From positions 1 to 64,000 of the forward strand of contig NZ_VYKK01000030.1 in the NCBI RefSeq assembly GCF_008710135.1: a stretch of 64,000 bases of DNA, in the 5' to 3' direction. This document shows positions 7,909 through 16,266 of the stretch, one piece after another. This DNA is from Paenibacillus spiritus. GTDB lineage: Bacteria; Bacillota; Bacilli; Paenibacillales; Paenibacillaceae. Every line of letters begins with the position of its first letter. Position 1 is the stretch's first letter. Position numbers and translations under genes: made by a program. The notes under the pieces are model-generated. The model searched no databases. It saw only the letters and a list, made by a program, of their open reading frames with translations, and was not told where the DNA came from.

Positions 7909-9318
7909 TTAGCCCTGGCTGCCGATCAGGATATACCGCAGAACGATCAGAACGGCGAGCAGCCACATCATCCAGTGAACTTTGTATGTCTTCTCGCTGC
8001 CTCTAAGATTGGCGATGGTCGCCAGAATGACGTAGAATACGATGCCGAAGGAAATGCCGTTGGCAATGTTGTAGGTGAACGGCATGATCGCCAGCGTCAT
8101 GAACGCCGGAATCGCAATCACCATGTCGTCAAAATCAATGTGCTTGATGGACTGGGCCATCAGCACGCCAACGATAATCAGGGCGGCGGCGGTGGCCGAG
8201 CCCGGAATCAGCGCGGCTACCGGAGCCAGGAACAGGGCGAGCAGGAAGCAGATGCCGGTGGTTACGGCGGTCAGACCGGTGCGTCCGCCTTCGGCGACGC
8301 CCGCTGCGCTCTCCACATAGGCCGTTGTCGTCGAGGTGCCCAGCAGGGCTCCGCCGGTAACGGCAGCGGCGTCGACCAACATGGCTTTGCCGACGCGGCG
8401 CTTGCCTTCTTCAGGGTCGTCCATAATTCCGGCGCGGGTTGCGGTGCCGACCAGTGTGCCGAAGGTATCGAACAGTTCAACAAAGGTAAAGGTTGCGATG
8501 GCGGATACAAGGCCGGTATGCATAATGCCGTCCCAGTCGAAGGAGGCAAAGTTGAGCTGGCTGAAGTCCGGCGTCCAAGGCGTAGCCGGGTTGGACAGGG
8601 TATCGAAGTCGACAACGCCCATCAGAATGCCGGCGACGGTGGTACCCAGAATCCCGAAGAGGATCGCGCCTTTCACACGCAGCACCATCAGGACGCCGAT
8701 CAGCAGCAGGCCGATGATAGCGAGCTGAACGTTCTTGTCTTCCAAGCTTCCTAGATGAATCACGCTCTCGAACGAGAGGATGTCGGTGAACTTGCCTGCG
8801 GCGATATCGTTGCCGGCTTCCACGCCGATCGTCATCAGACCGCTGTTCTTCAGACCGATAATAGTAATGAACAACCCGATGCCGACGGTGATGGCATGCT
8901 TGAGTCCGTCCGGAATCGCATCCAGCAGAATCTGGCGAACGCGCGTAATGGTGAGCAGGATAAAGATCAGACCCGAGATAAAGACGGCTGTCAGTCCCAT
9001 CTCCCAGGTGAACGGGTGATCCGTTGTGGCGGACGAGAGAACCACCGATGCGAAGTAGGCGTTAAGCCCCATACCGGGCGCGAGCGCTACCGGAAAATTA
9101 ATGAACAAGCCCATGGCGATCGTAAAAATACCCGCGGCCAGCGCGGTCGCCAGGAAAACGGAGTACCAGCCCAGCCCTTCAACTTGCCCGAACGCGGTCA
9201 GCGTACTCGGATTGACGGACAGGATGTAGGCCATAGCCATGAAGGTGGTCAGACCGGCCATAATTTCCGTTCGTACGGTGGTACCATTCTGCTTGAGCTT
9301 GAAAAAGCGTTCCAACAT
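7909..9318 (-). CDS. pbuG: NCS2-family purine permease (AzgA/PbuG type)
   Basis: 469-residue polytopic membrane protein of the AzgA-like subfamily, starting MLERFFKLKQNGTTVRTEI and continuing with GLTTFMAMAYILSVNP, a hallmark of hypoxanthine/guanine permeases. FDTFGTLVGTA and the proline-rich QSIKHIDF region are also present. It imports purine bases by proton symport. AGGGGGAG lies 4-5 nt before the ATG. The leader carries a guanine riboswitch and a pair of PurR boxes, the same double control seen for Bacillus subtilis pbuG, which supports the hypoxanthine/guanine assignment over adenine or uracil. Confidence 0.9.
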   Translation of the reverse strand: MLERFFKLKQNGTTVRTEIMAGLTTFMAMAYILSVNPSTLTAFGQVEGLGWYSVFLATALAAGIFTIAMGLFINFPVALAPGMGLNAYFASVVLSSATTDHPFTWEMGLTAVFISGLIFILLTITRVRQILLDAIPDGLKHAITVGIGLFITIIGLKNSGLMTIGVEAGNDIAAGKFTDILSFESVIHLGSLEDKNVQLAIIGLLLIGVLMVLRVKGAILFGILGTTVAGILMGVVDFDTLSNPATPWTPDFSQLNFASFDWDGIMHTGLVSAIATFTFVELFDTFGTLVGTATRAGIMDDPEEGKRRVGKAMLVDAAAVTGGALLGTSTTTAYVESAAGVAEGGRTGLTAVTTGICFLLALFLAPVAALIPGSATAAALIIVGVLMAQSIKHIDFDDMVIAIPAFMTLAIMPFTYNIANGISFGIVFYVILATIANLRGSEKTYKVHWMMWLLAVLIVLRYILIGSQG

Positions 9319-9389
9319 GTTCTCCCCCTAAGGTAAATGGTGATAGACGGGCAACAGCAAAAGACCGGTGTCAAAATCGACCCCGGCCG

Positions 9390-9461
9390 GAAAAGAATGC
9401 CGCCAAGTGCTCTCTCTTTGCGCAAAGATGAAAAACGCAAAGAACGGCAAACCTGCGGCAT
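9390..9461 (-). terminator. Expression-platform terminator of the guanine riboswitch
   Basis: ATGCCGC (complement of 9455-9461) pairs with GCGGCAT (complement of 9397-9403), followed by TTCTTTT on the minus strand. The 5' arm overlaps the bases just beyond the aptamer P1 strand, so ligand binding would favour termination (OFF switch). Confidence 0.65.
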
Positions 9462-9462
9462 C

Positions 9463-9537
9463 TCTAATCGTAGCCAGGTCATTACGGTGACCTTGTAGAA
9501 ACTTCCGGGCCGATTCCCGGAATTATACGAATATTGA
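9463..9537 (-). ncRNA. Guanine (purine) riboswitch aptamer
   Basis: Minus-strand RNA matches the purine riboswitch: CGUAUAAU, P2 UCCGGG/CCCGGA, GUUUCUAC, P3 AGGUCA/UGACCU closing the CCGUAAU loop, then GGCUACGA. The ligand-pairing base in the final CUACG is C, the guanine/hypoxanthine class (adenine aptamers have U). It lies upstream of pbuG, the expected target. Confidence 0.93.
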
Positions 9538-9553
9538 TGTGCCAACGCCTCTC

Positions 9554-9583
9554 ATTTTAGGACGGGCTCACATGAGTTGTCAA
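9554..9583 (-). promoter_or_regulatory. Sigma-A promoter of pbuG
   Basis: Minus-strand -35 TTGACA (9578-9583), 18-bp spacer, -10 TAAAAT (9554-9559). Transcription would begin about 10 nt before the aptamer. Confidence 0.85.
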
Positions 9584-9587
9584 TGGT

Positions 9588-9631
9588 AAAAACGAACATT
9601 CGGAAGTTTATATCCATTAATGTTCGGATTA
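9588..9631. promoter_or_regulatory. Paired inverted PurR boxes
   Basis: AAACGAACATT (ending 9600, plus strand) and its inverted partner ATCCGAACATT (minus strand, 9619-9629) match the PurBox consensus AWWWCCGAACWWT and are separated by 18 bp, close to the 16-17 bp known for PurR targets. They lie just upstream of the -35, as expected for PurR repression relieved by PRPP. Confidence 0.75.
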
Positions 9632-9640
9632 TTGCAATAA

Positions 9641-10008
9641 TTGTCTGCTACGGCAAGCGAATGTGCGGACATGGCAGCGATGTTATTCTCTCTGTGGGAT
9701 GGCTGGTTCCGACCCGGGAAAATAGAAAATACGCAGGTGAAGGCTCCCGTGTTGACTTCCAACCCTGCGTTATACTCCAAAATGTTCTTGGCTTTATCGC
9801 GGCGAATCATGCAGCTCCTGTCCAAAGCATAAGAAGATTGTATACAACCCGGATATCACTTTGATTTCAGGCGGCACCCGATCATCCCCTCCCTGAATTC
9901 CGCCATACGGCGAATCCCTCTGATTGGCAAAGATTCTACAGCGGATGAGTCCGGCAGACAGTGATGCTCTTAATACTTTGGCATTACTTTGGCATTTAAT
10001 TATGGACA
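9641..10008. other. Intergenic region with no recognised gene
   Basis: Between the PurR boxes of pbuG and the guaA terminator. I see no convincing coding region, tRNA or known riboswitch on either strand. Reading frames are short, lack ribosome binding sites and show no family resemblance. Confidence 0.5.
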
Positions 10009-10053
10009 TAAAAAACTCTCTTCCATTCGCTAAACGACGCAAATAGAAGAGAG
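10009..10053 (-). terminator. Terminator of guaA
   Basis: 8-bp stem CTCTCTTC (10016-10023) / GAAGAGAG (10046-10053) with a T6 run on the minus-strand downstream side. Confidence 0.8.
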
Positions 10054-10107
10054 GAAATCAAGCGTTATTGCCTCAGACAGAAATGTGATTCAACGGTGAA
10101 TCCCAGG

Positions 10108-11646
10108 TTATTCCCACTCAATGGTGGCCGGCGGCTTCGATGTGATGTCGTACACTACGCGGTTGACGTTATCGACCTCGTTGACGATCCGTACCGAAAT
10201 CTTCTCCAGCACATCCCACGGGATGCGGGCCCAGTCGGCGGTCATGCCGTCGATGGAGGTTACGGCGCGGATGCCGACGGTGTAGGAGTAGGTGCGGGCG
10301 TCGCCCATCACGCCGACGCTTCTCATGTTCGGTAGCGCCGTGAAATACTGCCAGATTTCGTTGTCCAGACCGGCCTTCGCAATCTCTTCGCGCAGGATGA
10401 AGTCGGAGTCGCGGACGATCTGCAGCTTGTCTTCCGTCACTTCGCCCAGCACGCGGATGGCCAGTCCCGGACCCGGGAACGGCTGACGCCAGACGATCTC
10501 GCGCGGGAGGCCGAGCTCTTCGCCGACTTTGCGGACTTCATCCTTGAAGAGGGTGTTCAGCGGCTCGATCAGGCTGAACTTCATGTCTTCCGGCAAACCG
10601 CCGACGTTATGATGCGACTTGATGGTCTGGGCGGTAGCCGTTCCGCTCTCGACGATGTCGGTATACAGCGTCCCCTGGGCCAGAAAGTCGAAATCGCCGA
10701 GCTTGGCCGATTCTTCGTCGAAGCAGTAGATGAATTCATTGCCAATGATTTTGCGCTTGCGTTCGGGGTCGTCCACACCGGCCAGCTTGCCGAGGAAGCG
10801 GTCGCGGGCGTCGATCTTCACGACGTGAATATCGAATTTGCCGACAAAGGTCTCCATGACGCTCTCGGCCTCGCCCTTGCGCAGCAGGCCGTGGTCGATG
10901 AACATACAGGTCAGCTGGTCCCCGATCGCCCGGTGAATCAGCATCGCCACCACGGAGGAATCCACGCCGCCGCTCAGCGCGCAGAGCACCTTCCGGTCGC
11001 CGACCTTGCCGCGGATGTCCGCAATTGCGTCTTCGATGAACGTCTCCATCGTCCAGTTCCCCTCGCAGCCGCACACTTCATACAGGAAGTTGGAGATCAT
11101 CTCGCTGCCTTGCACGGAGTGGCGAACTTCCGGATGGAACTGTACGGCGTACAGACCGCGCTTCTCGTCGCTCATCGCCGCAATCGGAGCGCTCTCGGTG
11201 CCCGCATCCAGCTTGAAGCCTTCCGGCAGCCGGACGACATGGTCCCCGTGGCTCATCCAGACGGTCTGGACGCTCTCCAGGCCCTGAACGAGCTTCGCGC
11301 CTTCTCCGAAGCGCAGTGCGGCCTTGCCGTACTCCCGCTTCTCCGCACGTTCGACGGTGCCGCCGAGCTGCTGGGCCATGAGCTGCATCCCGTAGCAGAT
11401 GCCGAAGATCGGCAGGCCGAGGTCATAGATCGCCGGATCGACATGCGGCGCGTCTTCTGCGTAGACGCTCATCGGTCCGCCGGAGAACACGATGCCCTTC
11501 GGCGACAGCGCCTTGATCTTCTCGACCGGCGTATTAAACGGCATCAGCTCGCTGTATACCCCGAGGTCCCGGATACGGCGAGCGATCAGCTGGTTGTATT
11601 GCCCCCCGAAATCAAGCACAACAATCAATTCATTTGGCTTATTCAT
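10108..11646 (-). CDS. guaA: GMP synthase (glutamine-hydrolysing)
   Basis: 512 residues, the usual length. Class I glutamine amidotransferase domain with nucleophile Cys84 in GICYGMQ and His171/Glu173 in QFHPEV. ATP-pyrophosphatase domain with P-loop SGGVDSS at 225-231. C-terminal dimerisation domain ends in KPPATIEWE. It converts XMP to GMP in the cytoplasm. The ATG is preceded by GGGAGG. Own promoter at 11674-11702 and terminator at 10009-10053 make it a single-gene transcript, beside the purine permease. Confidence 0.98.
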   Translation of the reverse strand: MNKPNELIVVLDFGGQYNQLIARRIRDLGVYSELMPFNTPVEKIKALSPKGIVFSGGPMSVYAEDAPHVDPAIYDLGLPIFGICYGMQLMAQQLGGTVERAEKREYGKAALRFGEGAKLVQGLESVQTVWMSHGDHVVRLPEGFKLDAGTESAPIAAMSDEKRGLYAVQFHPEVRHSVQGSEMISNFLYEVCGCEGNWTMETFIEDAIADIRGKVGDRKVLCALSGGVDSSVVAMLIHRAIGDQLTCMFIDHGLLRKGEAESVMETFVGKFDIHVVKIDARDRFLGKLAGVDDPERKRKIIGNEFIYCFDEESAKLGDFDFLAQGTLYTDIVESGTATAQTIKSHHNVGGLPEDMKFSLIEPLNTLFKDEVRKVGEELGLPREIVWRQPFPGPGLAIRVLGEVTEDKLQIVRDSDFILREEIAKAGLDNEIWQYFTALPNMRSVGVMGDARTYSYTVGIRAVTSIDGMTADWARIPWDVLEKISVRIVNEVDNVNRVVYDITSKPPATIEWE

Positions 11647-11673
11647 TACTTGCCTCCCTTAATTATTGGATTC

Positions 11674-11702
11674 ATTATACACGTGCGGCTCCAAAACGAC
11701 AA
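11674..11702 (-). promoter_or_regulatory. Sigma-A promoter of guaA
   Basis: Minus-strand -35 TTGTCG (11697-11702), 17-bp spacer, -10 TATAAT (11674-11679). The leader is only about 20 nt, so no riboswitch separates promoter and gene. Confidence 0.75.
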
Positions 11703-11773
11703 CGGCGGGAAATGTCCGCCGTACAAGGTCACCCCTCTGCTCCGAGGACCCGACTCCCGGCGAAGCGGCAAGC

Positions 11774-11807
11774 AAAGGCCCCGCTCCCCAGGCCGGGAAA
11801 CGGGGCC
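11774..11807 (-). terminator. Possible terminator after the TgpA-like gene
   Basis: Stem GGCCCCG (11777-11783) / CGGGGCC (11801-11807) with only TTT after it on the minus strand. The remaining 11703-12009 interval is GC-rich, full of small inverted repeats, and shows no gene. Confidence 0.4.
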
Positions 11808-12009
11808 GGACCAGACAGGGTCCCGGGCCAACCGGGACCGGGCAACCGGGCAGTCTCGCTGAAGCGGGAGGGAACTTCAGTCCGGGGTAGGCGAAGACTC
11901 TGGGCCTGGCGTGCTGTTCCGCCGGGCTGTTCCATACTGCCCCGCCTGCGGGAAGCCCGGGCGGACCCGAGCTGCCCTGCCGGGGGGAGGGCAGCTCCCT
12001 GGCCGGCCG

Positions 12010-14430
12010 CTACTCCAGCCGGGCCACGATAGTCCGGCAGTCGCGGAGGAACCGCTCTCCGCCATCCATTCCGCCGGACCCCGCCCCGCCGGCCGGAGGC
12101 CGGCGATACGCCAGTGTCTCCCACTGGCGGACGAACCGCCGGACCGCTTCGCGCAGTCCGGCATCGTCGATCGGCAGGGAGTCGGCATACTCCCTGCCCG
12201 TCCGGCCGGGCGGCGGCGCTCCGTAGCGCGCCGCAAGCCCGGCCCAGGCGAGAGCGGCGGCCTGCGCCAGCCGCTCGTCCCTTCCCGCGCTGCACAGCCG
12301 CAGCAGCGCGAGCGTCCGCCGCCGCCGCCAGGCCGCGGCGGCAGCCAGAAGCGCCGCCGCGGCTGCGGGCGGCGCAGCGCGCAGGCCGGCGGCGGCCGCA
12401 GGACCGCCGGACTGCGCGGCCCGGGCGCGCGGCAGCGCGGGCGCGCCCGGGCCGGCGGCGGCTTGGGGAAGACCGGACGCCGCAGGCGTCGGGTCGAACG
12501 GCACCCAGCCGGCGCCCGGAAAATAAACCTCGACCCAGGCATGGGAATCTGCGTCGGTTACCGTCACCGTCCCGGGCTGACCTTCGGACGGCGTTCCGGG
12601 CCCGTAGCCCGCCGTATAGCGGGCCGGAATCCCGGCACTGCGCAGCAGGACGGTCATCGCCGTTGCGAAATGCACGCAATAGCCCCGCCGGGCCGTGAAC
12701 AGAAAGTCGTCGACAAAGTCGCTGTCCGCGGGGGGAATCCGCGTATTCAGCGTGTAGGCGTACGTATGGCGCAGATAATCGCGGACCGCGACTGCGGCGT
12801 CATACCGGGTAGCCGCAGAGGCCGTCAGCTGCCGGGCCAGCTTCCGCACCCGGTCCGGCAGCTCTCCGGGAAGCTGAAGCTCGCGCCGAACCGCCGCCGG
12901 GTCTGCGCCCTTCTCCCGCCGGAGCGCGGCCGGATCGGTCAAAGGCAGATACGCGCTGACCTTATACCCTGTGACTGTGCTTCTCGGGCCGGCCCCTGCG
13001 GGGAAGAGACCCGCCGGCAGCGAGCCGTCCGAGCCGGCAGCCCCGGGCGATCCGGGCAGCCGGAGGTCGCCCCGGGCTTCGTCCAGAAGGACATAGCCCA
13101 GCCTGCTTCCGCCTCTGAGCTGAACGGAAGCGACCTCGGCCACTTCTCCTCCGGCAAAGAGCGGCAGGCCGGACGCGGGCGGGGTCCGTTCGAGCACCAC
13201 CTGCTGAATGATCTTACGGCGCTCCCCGGAAGCTCCGGCCTCTTCTTCTGTTTCCTCCCGAAGCCTCATTCCGGCCTCCTTCAAGGGAACCGGCGTCAGC
13301 TCCTTGGACTTGCTCCATCTCCGGCCGTCGTAACGGTCATAGCTCTCCCCGCGCCAGTAGGTGCGTTCCGGCGTTAGAGCACGGAATACCGGCAGATCAG
13401 AGGGGTGAAGCGGACGGCCCAGCTCTGTCCGGGCGTCTGTTCCATAGCCGGTAGAAGCCGGAACCGCTCCAGGCGCATCGCCTCCGCTCCGCTCCCTGTA
13501 GCCTGCATCCCAGCTGCGCAGGCGTTCCAGCATCGGTACAATTCCGGGCGCATCCCGCTCCGGAATTCCCATCCGGCCGTGAAGGCACCAGGCCAGGCCG
13601 GCAATCAGCGCCGCAGCCGCCAGGCTTCCGCGGCACCAGCTCCGGAAGGGCGGCTGCGGCTGGCCGCCGCTTTCCTGAATCCGGAAGAATCCGGGTAGAC
13701 TCCCGAGTTTTGGTTCCGCCGCTATCTCCGTTTCCGTCCCCGTTTCTGTCTCCGCTTGCGCTGCCTTCTCCCGCAGGCGAATCAGACCGCAGAGGCCGTG
13801 AAGCCCCAGCAGCAGCGCGGCCGCTGCGGCCGTAACGCCCAGCGTGTCCAACTCCAGCCCCCGGTCAAGTGCAGCCAGGTAAGCGACAGTAATCGCTGTA
13901 AACAGCAGACAGCTTCCCCGGACAGCGGCCAAATAACCGACCGACCAGACCAGCAGTCCCCAGCCGGCGAGCAGCAGCGCCAGACGGCCGCTGCCGCTCA
14001 TCTCGGTGACGCGGCCCGAGACCAGCAGCACGGCGTCGCGCAGGCCAAGCCGCAGCCAGCCTCCCGATTGCGCTGCTTCGGCTGCATCCGCCAAATACAG
14101 CCAGACCGCAGCAACCAGCACAAGGCGAACCGCGGCGCGCAGCCGCCGGGGTAACCGCAGGGCGTCTGTCAGCAGCAGCGCTCCGGCCAGCAGGCCCAGC
14201 GTCCGGAGCAGTTCCGCATGGGAGGAGCCGCCCAAGGCCCGAAGCGGGTACAGCCACAGCCCGAGGATTCCGCACAGCAGGGCGGCAATGGCAAGCCGGT
14301 AGGCCAGCGGAAGCTCCGCTTCGTCCGCGGGAGCCGGGCCGCCGTCCCGCACGGAGGAGAAGGAAGCGGCTCTCTTCCGGTCCGAACGGGAACCCGCAGC
14401 GCTCAGAGCACTTGGCCGCGGCCGGTCCAT
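12010..14430 (-). CDS. TgpA-like membrane transglutaminase
   Basis: 806 residues. Cytoplasmic N-terminus of about 40 residues, a block of about six membrane helices (45-215), another helix near 270, a large extracytoplasmic transglutaminase domain, and a C-terminal helix (about 690-710) with a cytoplasmic DUF4129-like tail. The triad is present: Cys585 in RRGYCVHFATA, His in DSHAWVEV and Asp in FDPTPA. TgpA proteins carry an extracellular transglutaminase fold, essential in Pseudomonas, with unknown substrate. The start overlaps the end of the DUF58 gene by 28 nt and has AAGGGGG upstream, so the two are coupled. The usual MoxR ATPase partner is missing here. Ala/Gly/Arg-rich stretches reflect high GC. 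Confidence 0.88.
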   Translation of the reverse strand: MDRPRPSALSAAGSRSDRKRAASFSSVRDGGPAPADEAELPLAYRLAIAALLCGILGLWLYPLRALGGSSHAELLRTLGLLAGALLLTDALRLPRRLRAAVRLVLVAAVWLYLADAAEAAQSGGWLRLGLRDAVLLVSGRVTEMSGSGRLALLLAGWGLLVWSVGYLAAVRGSCLLFTAITVAYLAALDRGLELDTLGVTAAAAALLLGLHGLCGLIRLREKAAQAETETGTETEIAAEPKLGSLPGFFRIQESGGQPQPPFRSWCRGSLAAAALIAGLAWCLHGRMGIPERDAPGIVPMLERLRSWDAGYRERSGGDAPGAVPASTGYGTDARTELGRPLHPSDLPVFRALTPERTYWRGESYDRYDGRRWSKSKELTPVPLKEAGMRLREETEEEAGASGERRKIIQQVVLERTPPASGLPLFAGGEVAEVASVQLRGGSRLGYVLLDEARGDLRLPGSPGAAGSDGSLPAGLFPAGAGPRSTVTGYKVSAYLPLTDPAALRREKGADPAAVRRELQLPGELPDRVRKLARQLTASAATRYDAAVAVRDYLRHTYAYTLNTRIPPADSDFVDDFLFTARRGYCVHFATAMTVLLRSAGIPARYTAGYGPGTPSEGQPGTVTVTDADSHAWVEVYFPGAGWVPFDPTPAASGLPQAAAGPGAPALPRARAAQSGGPAAAAGLRAAPPAAAAALLAAAAAWRRRRTLALLRLCSAGRDERLAQAAALAWAGLAARYGAPPPGRTGREYADSLPIDDAGLREAVRRFVRQWETLAYRRPPAGGAGSGGMDGGERFLRDCRTIVARLE

Positions 14431-16106
14431 GCCTGCCCGCCCCCTTCAAGTCTCCGCTGCCCCTGGTCCAGCCGATAGAGAACGGCCCCCAGGCGCCGGA
14501 GACTCTCTCCGATGCCGGCGGAGGACTTCCAGGCAGCGTCGGCGGCTTCTCCCGGAGCCGCCGCTGCGGGTGCTTCCTCGTCCCAGGCGTAATACACCTG
14601 CACCTCCACGCCCTGGGCAAGCAGCCGGGCCAGGGCCGAAGCGCCGCTGCGCTCCAGCCGTCCGGTCACAACGGCCAACGACATGCCGGGAAGGCACTGG
14701 CGGGACGCCTCCTCCAGCAGGGCGGTCAGGCTGCGGCTGCCCACGGGAGCGACCTCGGCCATATAGGCCAGAACCCGTTCCGGGATGCGACCGAGGCCTT
14801 CGTAGCGGGCCTGCTGCTCCGGCCAGCCTTCGGCGAACAATTGCGTGTACGCCCGTTCCCGCTCGGCGGTCCGGAGCAGCCCCATGGCGGCCGAGACTGC
14901 AAGTTCAAAGGCGGGCGCCGGAGCCAGCCGCTCCGCCCCGGTCCCCGCTCGGGTTCCGGCGGGCGGGCGGAGCGGCTCATAGGCTGCGGCGTTGTTGTCC
15001 AGGACGATACAGAGCATCCGGCTCCGTTCCCGCTCCGGCTCGCGGGTCAGCAGCTCTCCCCGGCGGGCGCTGCTCTTCCAGTGAACGCGGCTTAACGGAT
15101 CGCCCGGACGATAGCTGCGGATATCGGACTCTTCGCCATCTCCCCTGCCCCGGCGGACTGCGGCGCCCGCGCAGTCTGCAAGCGTGAGGCTTAAGGGACT
15201 GTAATACAGCGGCGCCGGCGTTACCAGAAGCTCGGGGCCGTCCCCCGTCTCACGGCTGCCGGTGAACCAGCCCGGAAGATCCCCCCAGACGGCCCGTCCG
15301 AGCTCCAGCCGGTGCCGTCCTCTCTGAACGCCATTCAGCTCATAGTCGAAGCTCAGCTTGCGGCGGAGGCCCGGGAACAGCAGCGTTGTCCGGCATGTCC
15401 GGTTCCAGCGGTCTTCGGCCAGCAGCCAGGGAACCGGAAGCCAAGACGAGAAAGTCAGTTCTGTATGTACCGTGACCGTCCCCCCGGCCTCAAGGGAAGT
15501 GCGGGACAGGGTCCGGTCGGCGTTGAAGGCGCGCGGACCGAACAGATGCAGCGCGGCGCCGCCCAGCAGGAGCAGCCCGTACAGTTCCAGCAGGAACAGC
15601 AGGGAGGCTCCGCCCAGCGCGGCATACAAGCCTGCCAGCAGGCCAAGAACGGCAAAAGCCCGGGCCCACTCCGCCGCCCGCCTTGGCGAAGATGAGCTCC
15701 CGCGCGCATGCTCCTTCGATTCGCCTGTCGGGACCGCCTTCGGTCCGGGTGATGGGTCCGACAACAGATGGGAAGATCGCCCCGTGTCTGCCCAGGCTGT
15801 ACCCAAGCCGGTTACGGAGCTTGCCGTCATGGCAGACGGGCGATTCTTCTCCCGTGTGCCGGGGACGGATTCCTTCTCGGCGCCGGGTCTGCCGGTTCTT
15901 CTCCGGCTCCACAGTCTCCCCCGCTTCTGCTTCTTCCCGTCCGGAGTCCGGCTTGCCGAATCTGCCGCGCCGGCCCCGCTGCTCCGCTTTCCTCTGGGCG
16001 GATACCCTCCCGCCGATGTTGTCTCTTCCGCCGGCAGACCCGGAATTCGATTCTCCCCCCCATTCCCGCCTTCCCGGAAGGAGCGCTTGTATTCATTGGA
16101 TTCCAC
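14403..16106 (-). CDS. DUF58 domain protein with long N-terminal extension
   Basis: 567 residues from a GTG with AGGGAG 8 nt upstream. The family core begins at about residue 145 with two membrane helices (about 148-185), followed by a cytoplasmic DUF58 domain marked by the IRSYRPGDPLSRVHWKSSAR motif and a vWA-like fold. DUF58 proteins are usually 380-450 residues, so the first roughly 145 residues, rich in Arg, Gly, Ser and Glu and apparently disordered, are extra; a later in-frame start is possible but none is better placed. DUF58 proteins normally work with MoxR ATPases and TgpA-like transglutaminases, and the TgpA-like gene follows with overlap. Confidence 0.8.
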   Translation of the reverse strand: MESNEYKRSFREGGNGGENRIPGLPAEETTSAGGYPPRGKRSSGAGAADSASRTPDGKKQKRGRLWSRRRTGRPGAEKESVPGTREKNRPSAMTASSVTGLGTAWADTGRSSHLLSDPSPGPKAVPTGESKEHARGSSSSPRRAAEWARAFAVLGLLAGLYAALGGASLLFLLELYGLLLLGGAALHLFGPRAFNADRTLSRTSLEAGGTVTVHTELTFSSWLPVPWLLAEDRWNRTCRTTLLFPGLRRKLSFDYELNGVQRGRHRLELGRAVWGDLPGWFTGSRETGDGPELLVTPAPLYYSPLSLTLADCAGAAVRRGRGDGEESDIRSYRPGDPLSRVHWKSSARRGELLTREPERERSRMLCIVLDNNAAAYEPLRPPAGTRAGTGAERLAPAPAFELAVSAAMGLLRTAERERAYTQLFAEGWPEQQARYEGLGRIPERVLAYMAEVAPVGSRSLTALLEEASRQCLPGMSLAVVTGRLERSGASALARLLAQGVEVQVYYAWDEEAPAAAAPGEAADAAWKSSAGIGESLRRLGAVLYRLDQGQRRLEGGGQAWTGRGQVL

Positions 16107-16266
16107 TGGTCCGTCTCCCTTCTGTCAAGGATGGCTTCTCTTTCGAAGCTCTACGGCACCAGTATGCCCATGAACCAGCAGGTACAGACGGCTTGAGCAA
16201 GCGGCCCGGCAGCGCTCTCCATGCCGGTCTGATTCCGATTCTCCGGCCGGAACCGCGCTTCTGGCT

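Noticed and set aside
11703..12009. RNA gene or riboswitch in the GC-rich gap before guaA
   Set aside because: Many small GC hairpins but no conserved riboswitch core, and guaA has its own promoter downstream of the region.
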